In this document: piece by piece, positions 17,181 to 25,860 of the stretch | How positions within the stretch are numbered: position 1 is the first letter of the stretch | How the letters are laid out: every line of letters starts with the position of its first letter | Origin: Buttiauxella sp965119215 | Lineage (GTDB): Bacteria > Pseudomonadota > Gammaproteobacteria > Enterobacterales > Enterobacteriaceae | DNA: 64,000 nucleotides | Assembly: GCA_965119215.1 (NCBI GenBank) | Contig: CBCPKK010000023.1 | Span: 1-64,000, forward strand | Direction: 5' to 3' | Notes under the pieces: generated by a model | Databases searched by the model: none | Told to the model about the DNA's origin: nothing | Seen by the model: only the letters and a program-made list of their open reading frames with translations | Program-made: the position numbers and the translations under genes

Positions 17181-18980
17181 ATGAAGAATATACGTAACTT
17201 TTCTATTATTGCCCACATCGACCACGGCAAATCGACGCTGTCTGACCGTATCATCCAAATTTGCGGTGGCCTGTCCGATCGTGAAATGGAAGCCCAGGTT
17301 CTTGACTCCATGGATCTGGAGCGTGAACGTGGTATTACCATCAAAGCGCAAAGCGTCACGCTGGATTACAAAGCCACTGATGGTGAAACTTATCACCTGA
17401 ATTTCATCGACACCCCAGGCCACGTCGACTTCTCTTATGAAGTTTCCCGCTCCCTTGCAGCTTGCGAAGGTGCGTTGCTGGTGGTGGATGCCGGTCAGGG
17501 CGTAGAAGCTCAGACCCTGGCAAACTGCTATACCGCGATGGAAATGGATCTGGAAGTAGTTCCGGTTCTGAACAAGATTGACCTGCCAGCTGCCGATCCT
17601 GAGCGTGTGGCACAGGAAATTGAAGATATCGTTGGTATTGATGCCGCAGATGCGGTGCGCTGCTCGGCAAAAACTGGTTTAGGTGTAATAGATGTTCTTG
17701 AACGTTTAGTTCGTGACATTCCGGGGCCAGAAGGTGATCCGGAAGCACCATTGCAGGCGTTGATCATCGACTCCTGGTTCGATAACTACCTTGGCGTTGT
17801 TTCCCTGGTCCGTATTAAAAACGGCACCATGAGAAAGGGCGACAAAATCAAAGTAATGAGTACCGGCCAGGTTTATAACGCAGATCGTCTGGGTATCTTC
17901 ACGCCAAAACGTGTTGATCGTGATGTATTGGGTTGTGGTGAAGTTGGCTGGTTGGTCTGTGCGATCAAAGACATCCTGGGCGCGCCAGTGGGCGATACCC
18001 TGACTCTTGCTCGTAACCCGGCAGATAAAGCGCTGCCAGGCTTTAAAAAAGTGAAGCCTCAGGTTTACGCGGGTCTGTTCCCGGTCAGCTCTGACGATTA
18101 CGAAAACTTCCGTGATGCGTTGGGCAAACTGAGCCTGAACGATGCTTCCTTGTTCTATGAACCAGAAAGCTCCACAGCGCTGGGCTTCGGCTTCCGCTGC
18201 GGCTTCCTTGGTCTGCTGCACATGGAAATCATTCAGGAACGTCTTGAGCGTGAATACGATCTTGATCTGATTACCACGGCACCAACGGTAGTTTACGAAG
18301 TTGAAACCACCACTGGTGAAACAATCTACGTTGATAGCCCATCTAAGCTGCCAGCGCTCAATAGCATTGCAGAACTGCGTGAGCCCATTGCTGAATGTCA
18401 TATGCTGATGCCGCAGGAATATCTGGGCAGCGTGATCACTCTGTGTATTGAGAAACGTGGCGTGCAGACCAACATGGTTTACCACGGTAACCAGGTTGCG
18501 CTGACCTATGAAATCCCAATGGCTGAAGTGGTACTCGACTTCTTCGACCGCCTGAAATCAACGTCCCGTGGCTATGCTTCACTGGACTACAACTTCAAGC
18601 GTTTCCAGACTTCTGACATGGTGCGTGTTGATGTACTGATCAACGGCGATCGTGTTGATGCCCTGGCATTGATCACCCACCGTGGTAACTCGCAGTTCCG
18701 TGGCCGCCAGTTGGTTGAAAAAATGCAAGAGCTGATCCCACGTCAGCAATTTGATATTGCCATTCAGGCCGCTATCGGCGCACATATCATTGCGCGTTCA
18801 ACTGTTAAACAGTTGCGTAAAAACGTACTGGCGAAATGCTACGGCGGTGACGTAAGCCGTAAGAAAAAGCTGTTGCAGAAACAGAAAGACGGTAAGAAAC
18901 GTATGAAGCAAGTCGGCAACGTCGAACTGCCTCAGGAAGCGTTCCTCGCTATTCTGCATGTTGGCAAAGACGGCAAATAA
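17181..18980 (+). CDS. lepA: elongation factor 4 LepA
   Basis: LepA (EF4) is a ribosome-associated translational GTPase implicated in initiation and ribosome biogenesis. The 599 residues equal the E. coli length. GTPase motifs appear in order: AHIDHGKSTLSD (G1), RGITI (G2), DTPGHVDF (G3) and NKIDLP (G4). EF-G-like domains II, III and V follow, and the LepA-specific C-terminal domain includes AKCYGGDVSRKKKLLQKQKDGKKRMK. The 205 bases between rseC and lepA hold TAGAAT at 17078-17083 as a possible -10. lepB follows by 14 bases, as a two-gene operon. Confidence 0.97.
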   Translation: MKNIRNFSIIAHIDHGKSTLSDRIIQICGGLSDREMEAQVLDSMDLERERGITIKAQSVTLDYKATDGETYHLNFIDTPGHVDFSYEVSRSLAACEGALLVVDAGQGVEAQTLANCYTAMEMDLEVVPVLNKIDLPAADPERVAQEIEDIVGIDAADAVRCSAKTGLGVIDVLERLVRDIPGPEGDPEAPLQALIIDSWFDNYLGVVSLVRIKNGTMRKGDKIKVMSTGQVYNADRLGIFTPKRVDRDVLGCGEVGWLVCAIKDILGAPVGDTLTLARNPADKALPGFKKVKPQVYAGLFPVSSDDYENFRDALGKLSLNDASLFYEPESSTALGFGFRCGFLGLLHMEIIQERLEREYDLDLITTAPTVVYEVETTTGETIYVDSPSKLPALNSIAELREPIAECHMLMPQEYLGSVITLCIEKRGVQTNMVYHGNQVALTYEIPMAEVVLDFFDRLKSTSRGYASLDYNFKRFQTSDMVRVDVLINGDRVDALALITHRGNSQFRGRQLVEKMQELIPRQQFDIAIQAAIGAHIIARSTVKQLRKNVLAKCYGGDVSRKKKLLQKQKDGKKRMKQVGNVELPQEAFLAILHVGKDGK

Positions 18981-18994
18981 ATTAAGGAGTTGGC

Positions 18995-19969
18995 ATGGCG
19001 AATATGTTTGCGCTAATCCTCGTGATAGCGACGCTGGTAACGGGCCTTTTATGGTGTATCGATAAATTTATCTTTGCGCCAAAGCGTCGGGAAAAACAGG
19101 CGGCAGCGCAAGCTGCCACTGGCGATGCACTTGATAGCAAGACGCTAAAAAAAGTGGCACCTAAGCCAGGTTGGTTAGAAACGGGGGCATCCGTATTCCC
19201 TGTGCTGGCAATTGTTCTGATTGTGCGTTCATTTGTTTATGAACCGTTCCAGATCCCGTCAGGTTCAATGATGCCAACGCTATTAATTGGCGATTTTATT
19301 CTGGTCGAGAAATTTGCTTACGGCATTAAAGATCCGATTTACCAGAATACGCTAATTGAAACAGGCCATCCGAAACGCGGCGACATTGTGGTGTTCAAAT
19401 ATCCACAAGATCCGCGTCTGGATTACATCAAACGAGCCGTTGGTTTGCCGGGCGATCGTGTCAGTTACGATCCTGTCGCAAAAGAAGTCACTATCCAGCC
19501 AAATTGCAGTTCTGGCCAGGCCTGTGATAACGCGCTGCCAATCACCTACAGCAATGTAGAACCAAGTGATTTTGTGCAGACGTTTGCTCGTCGTAATGGC
19601 AGTGAAGCGAACTCCGGTTTCTTCCAGTTGCCACTGAACCAGACCAAAGAAGACGGTATTCGTCTGTCTGAGCGCAAAGAAACGTTGGGCGATGTGACTC
19701 ACCATATTCTGACCGTGCCAATTGCACAGGACCAGGTGGGTATGTATTACCAGCAACCAGGCCAACAACTGGCAACCTGGATTGTGCCACCGGGCCATTA
19801 CTTCATGATGGGTGATAACCGCGATAACAGCGCTGATAGCCGTTATTGGGGCTTTGTTCCTGAGGCAAATCTGGTAGGCAAAGCGACCGCAATCTGGATG
19901 AGTTTTGAGAAACAAGAAGGTGAATGGCCAACGGGTGTTCGTTTAAGCCGTATTGGCGGAATTCATTGA
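18995..19969 (+). CDS. lepB: signal peptidase I LepB
   Basis: LepB cleaves signal peptides from exported proteins on the periplasmic face of the inner membrane. Two N-terminal membrane segments (about 4-22 and 62-78) are visible. The catalytic dyad is Ser91 in IPSGSMMPTL and Lys146 in DYIKRAVGLPGD, the same precursor numbering as in E. coli. Box E, GDNRDNSADSRYWG, is intact. The 324 residues match the E. coli enzyme. AAGGAG precedes the ATG, 14 bases after lepA. Confidence 0.97.
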   Translation: MANMFALILVIATLVTGLLWCIDKFIFAPKRREKQAAAQAATGDALDSKTLKKVAPKPGWLETGASVFPVLAIVLIVRSFVYEPFQIPSGSMMPTLLIGDFILVEKFAYGIKDPIYQNTLIETGHPKRGDIVVFKYPQDPRLDYIKRAVGLPGDRVSYDPVAKEVTIQPNCSSGQACDNALPITYSNVEPSDFVQTFARRNGSEANSGFFQLPLNQTKEDGIRLSERKETLGDVTHHILTVPIAQDQVGMYYQQPGQQLATWIVPPGHYFMMGDNRDNSADSRYWGFVPEANLVGKATAIWMSFEKQEGEWPTGVRLSRIGGIH

Positions 19970-19989
19970 TCAATTAAATCCATTCAGGT

Positions 19990-20056
19990 AACGACATACC
20001 TTGTCGTTGTGTATAGAATATCCCCCCGTATTTAGGTTGGCTCCCGCAAGGGAGCC
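19990..20056 (+). promoter_or_regulatory. two hairpins in the rnc leader
   Basis: AACGACA/TGTCGTT (19990-19996 with 20002-20008) and GGCTCCC/GGGAGCC with a GCAA tetraloop (20039-20045 with 20050-20056) are perfect seven-base stems. In E. coli, RNase III cuts a stem-loop in the rnc leader to limit its own synthesis. These hairpins lie in the equivalent place. Neither is followed by a U tract, so they are not ordinary terminators. Confidence 0.5.
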
Positions 20057-20139
20057 ACAGCAAACGAAACAGCGTTGGTTCTCTTTTTCAGGTCTGTTCC
20101 GTGTGCTGAATAATTGACGCATTCATTGATTGGTATCGC

Positions 20140-20820
20140 ATGAACCCCATCGTAATAAATAGGCTGCAGCGTAAGCTGGGCTACACTTTTGTACATCAGG
20201 ATCTGTTGCAGCAGGCATTAACGCACCGCAGTGCCAGCAGCAAACACAATGAGCGCCTTGAGTTTCTGGGTGACTCCATTCTTAGCTACGTTATTGCAAA
20301 CGCGCTTTATCATCGTTTCCCTCGTGTAGACGAAGGCGATATGAGCCGTATGCGTGCGACGTTGGTACGCGGAAATACGCTGGCAGAAATTGCCCGCGAA
20401 TTTGATTTAGGTGAATGTCTGCGCCTTGGCCCGGGTGAACTGAAAAGTGGTGGTTTCCGCCGCGAATCTATTCTGGCCGATACCGTCGAAGCCTTAATTG
20501 GTGGCGTTTTCCTCGACAGCGATATCCAGAATGTTGAGCGTTTAATTCTTGCCTGGTATCAATCTCGTCTGGATGAAATTAGCCCAGGCGATAAGCAAAA
20601 AGACCCTAAGACGCGTCTGCAAGAGTATTTGCAGGGTCGCCACTTGCCACTGCCATCTTATTTGGTGGTGCAGGTTCGTGGTGAAGCGCACGATCAGGAA
20701 TTTACCATTCACTGTCAGGTGAGTGGCCTGCCTGAGCCGGTTATTGGTACCGGTTCAAGCCGCCGTAAAGCGGAACAGGCTGCAGCTGAGCAGGCGCTTA
20801 TCAAGCTGGAGCTGGAATAA
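20140..20820 (+). CDS. rnc: ribonuclease III Rnc
   Basis: RNase III cuts double-stranded RNA, including the rRNA precursor and its own leader. The catalytic domain has the signature ERLEFLGDSIL with the metal ligands Glu41 and Asp45, and a second acidic motif ADTVEALIGGVFLDS. The C-terminal double-stranded-RNA-binding domain ends GSSRRKAEQAAAEQAL. The 226 residues equal E. coli. The stop overlaps the era start as TAATG, giving the conserved rnc-era-recO operon. Confidence 0.97.
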   Translation: MNPIVINRLQRKLGYTFVHQDLLQQALTHRSASSKHNERLEFLGDSILSYVIANALYHRFPRVDEGDMSRMRATLVRGNTLAEIAREFDLGECLRLGPGELKSGGFRRESILADTVEALIGGVFLDSDIQNVERLILAWYQSRLDEISPGDKQKDPKTRLQEYLQGRHLPLPSYLVVQVRGEAHDQEFTIHCQVSGLPEPVIGTGSSRRKAEQAAAEQALIKLELE

Positions 20821-21728
20821 TGAGCGAAGAACAAACCTTTTGCGGATTCGTGGCCATCGTTGGTCGCCCGAATGTCGGCAAATCCACGCTGCTAAACCAG
20901 TTGCTTGGGCAAAAAATCTCTATCACTTCCCGTAAAGCGCAGACGACTCGTCACCGTATTATGGGTATCCATACCGAAGGCCCGTATCAGGCGATTTACG
21001 TCGATACCCCAGGGCTGCATATTGAAGAAAAGCGCGCTATCAACCGCCTGATGAACAAAGCTGCCAGCAGCTCCATCGGTGATGTTGAGCTGGTTATCTT
21101 CGTGGTTGAAGGCACGAAGTGGACCGCAGATGATGAGATGGTAGTCAACAAACTGCGTGACGCACGCGCGCCGGTTATCCTCGCCGTCAACAAAGTTGAT
21201 AACGTCCAGGACAAAGGTATCCTGCTGCCGCACCTGCAATTCCTTGGCAGCCAGATGAACTTCCTCGATATTGTGCCTATTTCTGCTGAAAACGGCTTCA
21301 ATGTGGACACTATCGCCAGCATCGTTCGCAAACGTCTGCCGGAAGCGATTCATCACTTCCCGGAAGACCACATCACGGACCGTTCACAGCGTTTCATGGC
21401 GTCTGAAATCATCCGTGAAAAACTGATGCGTTTCCTGGGCGCGGAACTGCCATATTCCGTTACCGTTGAAATTGAACAGTTTGTCGAGAATGCGCGTGGT
21501 GGTTACGACATCAATGGTCTTATTCTGGTAGAACGTGAAGGCCAGAAGAAGATGGTGATTGGCAATAAAGGCACCAAAATCAAAACCATTGGTATCGAAG
21601 CTCGTAAAGATATGGAAGAGATGTTCGAAGCCAAAATTCACCTGGAGCTTTGGGTGAAGGTGAAATCCGGTTGGGCAGACGACGAACGTGCATTGCGCAG
21701 CCTGGGTTATACCGACGATCTGAAATAA
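20820..21728 (+). CDS. era: GTPase Era
   Basis: Era is an essential GTPase that binds the 3' end of 16S rRNA and acts in 30S maturation. The GTPase motifs are GRPNVGKST, DTPGLH and NKVDNV. A type II KH RNA-binding domain follows (IGNKGTKIKTIGIEARKDME). The 302 residues match E. coli Era (301). Translation is coupled to rnc by a one-base overlap, and recO starts three bases after the stop. Confidence 0.97.
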   Translation: MSEEQTFCGFVAIVGRPNVGKSTLLNQLLGQKISITSRKAQTTRHRIMGIHTEGPYQAIYVDTPGLHIEEKRAINRLMNKAASSSIGDVELVIFVVEGTKWTADDEMVVNKLRDARAPVILAVNKVDNVQDKGILLPHLQFLGSQMNFLDIVPISAENGFNVDTIASIVRKRLPEAIHHFPEDHITDRSQRFMASEIIREKLMRFLGAELPYSVTVEIEQFVENARGGYDINGLILVEREGQKKMVIGNKGTKIKTIGIEARKDMEEMFEAKIHLELWVKVKSGWADDERALRSLGYTDDLK

Positions 21729-21731
21729 GCA

Positions 21732-22469
21732 ATGGAAGGCTGGCAACGGGCTTTTGTCCTGCATAGTCGCCCCTGGAGCGAAACCAGCCTTCTGCTTGAT
21801 CTCTTTTCTGAAGAGTCCGGGCGCGTTCGCGTCATCGCGAAAGGTGCTCGTTCTCGTCGCTCCAACCTCAAAGGGACGTTACAACCCTTTACCCCCTTGC
21901 TGGTTCGCTGGGGCGGACGCGGTGAAGTTAAAACGCTGCGTAGCGCCGAAGCTGTTTCGCTGGCACTTCCCCTGAGTGGCATCACTCTTTACAGCGGCTT
22001 GTACGTGAACGAACTGGTTTCACGCGTGCTGGAAGATGAAACACGTTTCTCTGAATTATTCTTCGATTACCTCCACTGCATTCAGGCATTAGCGGGCACC
22101 AATGGTTCACCGGAACCGGCTTTACGCCGCTTTGAACTCGCTCTGCTTGGGCATCTGGGCTACGGCGTGGACTTCCTGCACTGTGCCGGAAGTGGTGATG
22201 AAGTCAGCGACACCATGACCTACCGATATCGCGAAGAAAAAGGGTTTATCGCAAGCCTGGTGGTGGATAACAACAGCTTCACCGGCCACGAATTAAAAGC
22301 ACTCGCCAACTGTGAATTTCCTGACGTAGCCGCTTTGCGTGCCGCTAAACGTTTTACCCGTATCGCGTTGAAACCCTATCTGGGCGGCAAACCCCTTAAA
22401 AGCCGTGAGTTATTCCGCCAGTTCGTGCCTAAAAAACCACCACTCAAATCCCCTCAAGACCCGCAATAA
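21732..22469 (+). CDS. recO: DNA repair protein RecO
   Basis: RecO works with RecR and RecF to load RecA on single-stranded DNA coated with SSB. The 245-residue protein has the N-terminal OB-fold (AFVLHSRPWSETSLLLDLFSEESGRVRVIAKGAR) and the helical C-terminal domain with FELALLGHLGYGVDFLHC. The C terminus is basic and proline-rich (KKPPLKSPQ). It lies three bases after era and is probably co-transcribed. Confidence 0.95.
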   Translation: MEGWQRAFVLHSRPWSETSLLLDLFSEESGRVRVIAKGARSRRSNLKGTLQPFTPLLVRWGGRGEVKTLRSAEAVSLALPLSGITLYSGLYVNELVSRVLEDETRFSELFFDYLHCIQALAGTNGSPEPALRRFELALLGHLGYGVDFLHCAGSGDEVSDTMTYRYREEKGFIASLVVDNNSFTGHELKALANCEFPDVAALRAAKRFTRIALKPYLGGKPLKSRELFRQFVPKKPPLKSPQDPQ

Positions 22470-22546
22470 CGGCCTGGCCGTAGCCATGCTTTCCTTCCCC
22501 GGTGTAAACTGCCTGAACTAAAACCGTTCTGACCCCGAGGCAAGGC

Positions 22547-23278
22547 ATGGCTGAATTACTGTTAGGCGTAAACATCGATCACATCGCAACTTTGCGTAAC
22601 GCGCGCGGCACGGCATATCCTGACCCAGTGCAAGCGGCATTTATCTGCGAGCAAGCCGGAGCCGACGGTATTACGGTTCACCTGCGTGAAGATCGCCGTC
22701 ACATCACCGATCGCGATGTCCGCATTCTGCGCCAGACCCTCGATACCCGCATGAATCTGGAAATGGCCGTCACCGAAGAGATGATTGGCATTGCTTGTGA
22801 AACCAAACCCCATTTCTGCTGCCTGGTACCGGAAAAACGCCAGGAAGTGACTACCGAAGGCGGGCTGGATGTTGCCGGTCAACTGGATAAAATGCGCGAT
22901 GCCTGCAAACGCCTCGCGGATGCCGGTATTCTGGTTTCCTTGTTTATCGACGCTGACCACGCGCAAATTGATGCCGCAGTAGCTGTTGGCGCGCCATATA
23001 TCGAAATCCACACCGGTTGCTACGCTGATGCCAAAGACGAAGCGACTCAGGCAAAAGAACTTGCTCGTATCGCAGAAGCTGCAACGTACGCGGCAGGAAA
23101 AGGCCTGAAAGTGAATGCCGGACACGGGCTGACATACCACAACGTTCAGGCCATCGCGCGTCTGCCAGAAATGCATGAATTGAACATTGGTCACGCGATT
23201 ATTGGCCGTGCAGTAATGAGTGGCTTGAAAGAGGCTGTGGCAGAAATGAAACGCCTGATGCAGGAAGCACGCAGCTAA
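22547..23278 (+). CDS. pdxJ: pyridoxine 5'-phosphate synthase PdxJ
   Basis: PdxJ condenses 1-deoxy-D-xylulose 5-phosphate with 3-amino-1-hydroxyacetone phosphate to form pyridoxine 5'-phosphate, the last ring-closing step of de novo vitamin B6 synthesis. It is a TIM barrel of 243 residues. Conserved stretches include GVNIDHIATLRNARGT at the N terminus, ITVHLREDRRHI, EIHTGCYADA and NAGHGLTYHNV, which carry the phosphate- and substrate-binding residues. The stop overlaps the acpS start (TAATG), as in E. coli. Confidence 0.97.
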   Translation: MAELLLGVNIDHIATLRNARGTAYPDPVQAAFICEQAGADGITVHLREDRRHITDRDVRILRQTLDTRMNLEMAVTEEMIGIACETKPHFCCLVPEKRQEVTTEGGLDVAGQLDKMRDACKRLADAGILVSLFIDADHAQIDAAVAVGAPYIEIHTGCYADAKDEATQAKELARIAEAATYAAGKGLKVNAGHGLTYHNVQAIARLPEMHELNIGHAIIGRAVMSGLKEAVAEMKRLMQEARS

Positions 23279-23658
23279 TGGCAATCCTCGGCCTTGGCAC
23301 CGACATCGTTGAGATAGCGCGCATTGAAGGCGTTATCTCGCGTTCGGGTGACAGACTGGCGAAGCGTGTGCTCAGCGCCAATGAATGGCTGCAATACCAG
23401 GCGCACCAGCAACCGGTGCGCTTTCTCGCCAAACGTTTTGCGGTAAAAGAAGCGGCAGCCAAAGCCTTTGGTACCGGGATACGCAATGGTCTGGCGTTTA
23501 ATCAGTTTGAAGTTTTTAACGATCCATTAGGCAAACCGCAGCTACGTTTTTGGGAAGAAGCGCTACGGCTTTCAGAAAGAATGGGTGTGCGTTCGGTGCA
23601 CGTTACCCTTGCAGATGAACGGCACTATGCCTGTGCAACGGTGATTATCGAAGATTAA
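23278..23658 (+). CDS. acpS: holo-[acyl-carrier-protein] synthase AcpS
   Basis: AcpS transfers 4'-phosphopantetheine from coenzyme A to acyl carrier protein. The 126-residue protein contains both magnesium-binding motifs: GTDIVEIARIE with Asp9, and FAVKEAAAKAFGTG with the catalytic Glu near residue 58. It overlaps pdxJ by one base and converges on yfhL with a four-base overlap. Confidence 0.97.
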   Translation: MAILGLGTDIVEIARIEGVISRSGDRLAKRVLSANEWLQYQAHQQPVRFLAKRFAVKEAAAKAFGTGIRNGLAFNQFEVFNDPLGKPQLRFWEEALRLSERMGVRSVHVTLADERHYACATVIIED

Positions 23659-23915
23659 AGCTTGTCGGCGTGGTGCAACTGGACGAATTTATCCCACAGT
23701 TGCTCTTCGTTTTCTTGATGTGCCGGATCGCTGATGATGGTGTTTGGGATCGGGCAAACTTTCTGGCAGGTTGGTGTTTCGTAATGCCCAACACACTCAG
23801 TACAACGATCGGTGTTGATCTCATAAATGCTATCCCCCATCGAAATGGCCTCGTTCGGGCATTCCGGCTCGCACATATCGCAGTTGATACATTTTTTAGT
23901 GATAAGTAGCGCCAT
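23655..23915 (-). CDS. yfhL: YfhL family 2[4Fe-4S] ferredoxin
   Basis: This 86-residue ferredoxin carries two cubane clusters. Ligands are Cys9, 12, 15 and 54 for one cluster and Cys38, 41, 50 and 19 for the other, in the pattern CINCDMC...CP and CTEC...C..VCP. The eight-residue insertion between the second and third Cys of the second motif is the Alvin-type feature. In E. coli YfhL supplies electrons for tRNA hydroxylation chemistry; that role here is by homology only. It converges on acpS. Confidence 0.93.
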   Translation of the reverse strand: MALLITKKCINCDMCEPECPNEAISMGDSIYEINTDRCTECVGHYETPTCQKVCPIPNTIISDPAHQENEEQLWDKFVQLHHADKL

Positions 23916-23970
23916 GGGAAAATCTCGATAACAACAGAAACAGGGCGGGCATTATACGCCCAATCCCTCA

Positions 23971-24819
23971 TCAAACCAGTTTTTTTACCAGTTCTTCACT
24001 GTGGCGAATTCGCTTCGGTGCGTGTTCCAGATCCCGCTGCACCAGCGCCATGAACAGTAAATCGGTCAACATCATTTGCGCGCTGGTGGATGAAATCGCC
24101 GCACTGCGCGTCGCTTGTTCTTCGGCGATGGTGTACAGGCACAACGTTGCTCGTTGCTGTAGTGCGTTTGGCGTAAAACCGGTAATCGCGAGGATCTTAG
24201 CGCCAGTACGTAGAGTTTCATCCGCAGCCAGATTTATCTCACGCCGTTCACCAGAATAGGAAATAGCCAGTAAAACATCGTCGCTGCTCGAGGCTTGCGC
24301 TGTTGCCAGCAAAGCGTGCATATCTTGTTCTGCCACCGCGTTAATGCCAATTTTCATCAGCTTCCACGCAAAGTTTTTGGCGACCAACCCGGATGCGCCA
24401 ATGCCCACCAGCAGCACTCGCCGCGCATTACGTAGCATGTTCACGCTAGCCAGCAGCTTTTCTTCGCTATTGATATCCAGCGTGGCATGCATTGCCGCCA
24501 GATTATCTTTAATCAGTTTCTCGCCCACCAGGCGCAGCGGATCGTCACCCAGAATCAGGTTATGAACCGGTACGGACTGTGGCTCCTGTCCGCTGGCAAG
24601 CGCTTCACTGATAGCAAGCTTGAGGGCAGGGAAACCTTTGAAGCCCAGTTTTTGGGAAAATTTCACCACGCTGGACTGGCTAACACCTGCTTCTGCCGCA
24701 AGCTGTTGCGAACTCAAATGGCGAGCATAGTCGGGCTTTTCCAACAGAAAGTCGGCCAGTTTACGGTCACTCTGTGCCAGGGTTGAGTAGCGGCTTCGAA
24801 TACGCAGTAAACAGTTCAT
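23971..24819 (-). CDS. yfhH: MurR/RpiR family transcriptional regulator YfhH
   Basis: This 282-residue regulator has an N-terminal helix-turn-helix of the RpiR type (LSSQQLAAEAGVSQSSVVKFSQKLGFKGFPALK). A SIS sugar-phosphate-binding domain occupies about residues 120-250 (VLLVGIGASGLVAKNFAWKL). I chose the ATG at 24819, with GGAGAGG just upstream, which gives the E. coli length. E. coli yfhH has no known target. Here it faces murQ-murP across 123 bases containing two matching inverted repeats, so it is probably the MurNAc-6-phosphate-responsive repressor of that operon. That assignment is inference. Confidence 0.9.
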   Translation of the reverse strand: MNCLLRIRSRYSTLAQSDRKLADFLLEKPDYARHLSSQQLAAEAGVSQSSVVKFSQKLGFKGFPALKLAISEALASGQEPQSVPVHNLILGDDPLRLVGEKLIKDNLAAMHATLDINSEEKLLASVNMLRNARRVLLVGIGASGLVAKNFAWKLMKIGINAVAEQDMHALLATAQASSSDDVLLAISYSGERREINLAADETLRTGAKILAITGFTPNALQQRATLCLYTIAEEQATRSAAISSTSAQMMLTDLLFMALVQRDLEHAPKRIRHSEELVKKLV

Positions 24820-24888
24820 GTCCTCTCCAGTCTGCCGGGTCAATTATGTGAGCGGCCCCATAATAACGTAAATTTCGCTCGCCTGAAT

Positions 24889-24934
24889 GAATTTTATATT
24901 CCATCATGGTGAAACTGTAAGGAATTAAATATTC
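24889..24934. promoter_or_regulatory. twin inverted-repeat operator between yfhH and murQ
   Basis: GAAT-N5-ATTC occurs at 24889-24901 and again at 24922-24934, centre to centre 33 bases apart, about three helical turns. The first copy contains the -10 candidate TATATT (24895-24900), and the second ends eight bases before the murQ ATG. Paired palindromes on one DNA face suit a SIS-domain repressor such as the adjacent YfhH. Confidence 0.6.
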
Positions 24935-24942
24935 AAAGGTGC

Positions 24943-25839
24943 ATGATGAATCTCGGCTCACTCGTTTCTGAAACTCGTAATCCACAAACGATGGATCTCG
25001 ATTGTCTCTCCACGCTCGAAATGGTTGAGCGTTTTAACCAGCAAGATGCGCTGGTGGCGGGGGCGGTAGAAAAAACGCTGCCAGAAGTTGCCAGAGCTGT
25101 CGATGCTGCAAGTGAATCACTCAAGGCGGATGGACGTTTGATTTATATGGGCGCGGGCACCAGTGGGCGTCTTGGCGTGCTGGATGCATCAGAGTGCCCG
25201 CCAACGTTTGGCGTTCCGCACGGACTGGTGATTGGCTTAATTGCCGGTGGGCCAGGCGCTTTACTCAAAGCGGTAGAAGGCGCTGAGGACAATCAGCAGC
25301 TCGGTGAAGACGACCTGAAAGCGCTCAATCTAACCGTAAACGATATGGTGGTTGGCCTTGCGGCTTCTGGGCGCACACCGTATGTGATTGGTGGTCTGCG
25401 TTACGCCCGTAATCTTGGCTGCCGTACCGCCGCAATTTCCTGCAACCCGGGTTCCGCTATCGCACAGGAAGCTGAAATTGCTATTTCTCCAGTCGTTGGG
25501 CCAGAAGCGCTAACGGGTTCAACACGCCTGAAATCAGGCACCGCGCAAAAGCTGGTGCTGAACATGATCTCTACCGGCGCGATGGTTAAACTCGGCAAGG
25601 TCTACCAGAACCTGATGGTGGATATGAAAGCCACCAACATAAAGCTGGTGGACCGCGCATGCCGAATTGTTGTTGAAGCGACGGGCGCGACTCGAGAAGA
25701 GGCTGAACAGGCGCTCAAGCAAACAGATTACGAAGTGAAGCCTGCCATTCTAATGATACTCACAGGTGTTGATGCCCCAACCGCGCAAGCGCGTCTGGCT
25801 GACAGCCGTGGTTATCTCCGTCCCGCACTGAATAACTAA
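24943..25839 (+). CDS. murQ: N-acetylmuramic acid 6-phosphate etherase MurQ
   Basis: MurQ cleaves the lactyl ether of N-acetylmuramic acid 6-phosphate to give GlcNAc-6-phosphate and D-lactate, in recycling of cell-wall sugars. The 298 residues equal E. coli MurQ in length. The SIS fold shows GAGTSGRLG (70-78), followed by LDASECPPTFG with the catalytic Glu84, and SGRTPYV. AAGG precedes tandem ATG codons at 24943 and 24946. It is followed by the PTS gene murP, 21 bases downstream. The sequence is clearly diverged from E. coli MurQ. Confidence 0.94.
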   Translation: MMNLGSLVSETRNPQTMDLDCLSTLEMVERFNQQDALVAGAVEKTLPEVARAVDAASESLKADGRLIYMGAGTSGRLGVLDASECPPTFGVPHGLVIGLIAGGPGALLKAVEGAEDNQQLGEDDLKALNLTVNDMVVGLAASGRTPYVIGGLRYARNLGCRTAAISCNPGSAIAQEAEIAISPVVGPEALTGSTRLKSGTAQKLVLNMISTGAMVKLGKVYQNLMVDMKATNIKLVDRACRIVVEATGATREEAEQALKQTDYEVKPAILMILTGVDAPTAQARLADSRGYLRPALNN

Positions 25840-25860
25840 AATAACAGGCACTGATGAATC

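Noticed and set aside
17706..18485. 259-codon open frame antisense to lepA
   Set aside because: It is fully inside conserved lepA. The sequence has no recognisable domain and no start signal.
22562..23284. 240-codon open frame antisense to pdxJ
   Set aside because: It is a mirror of the pdxJ frame with no start signal or family resemblance.
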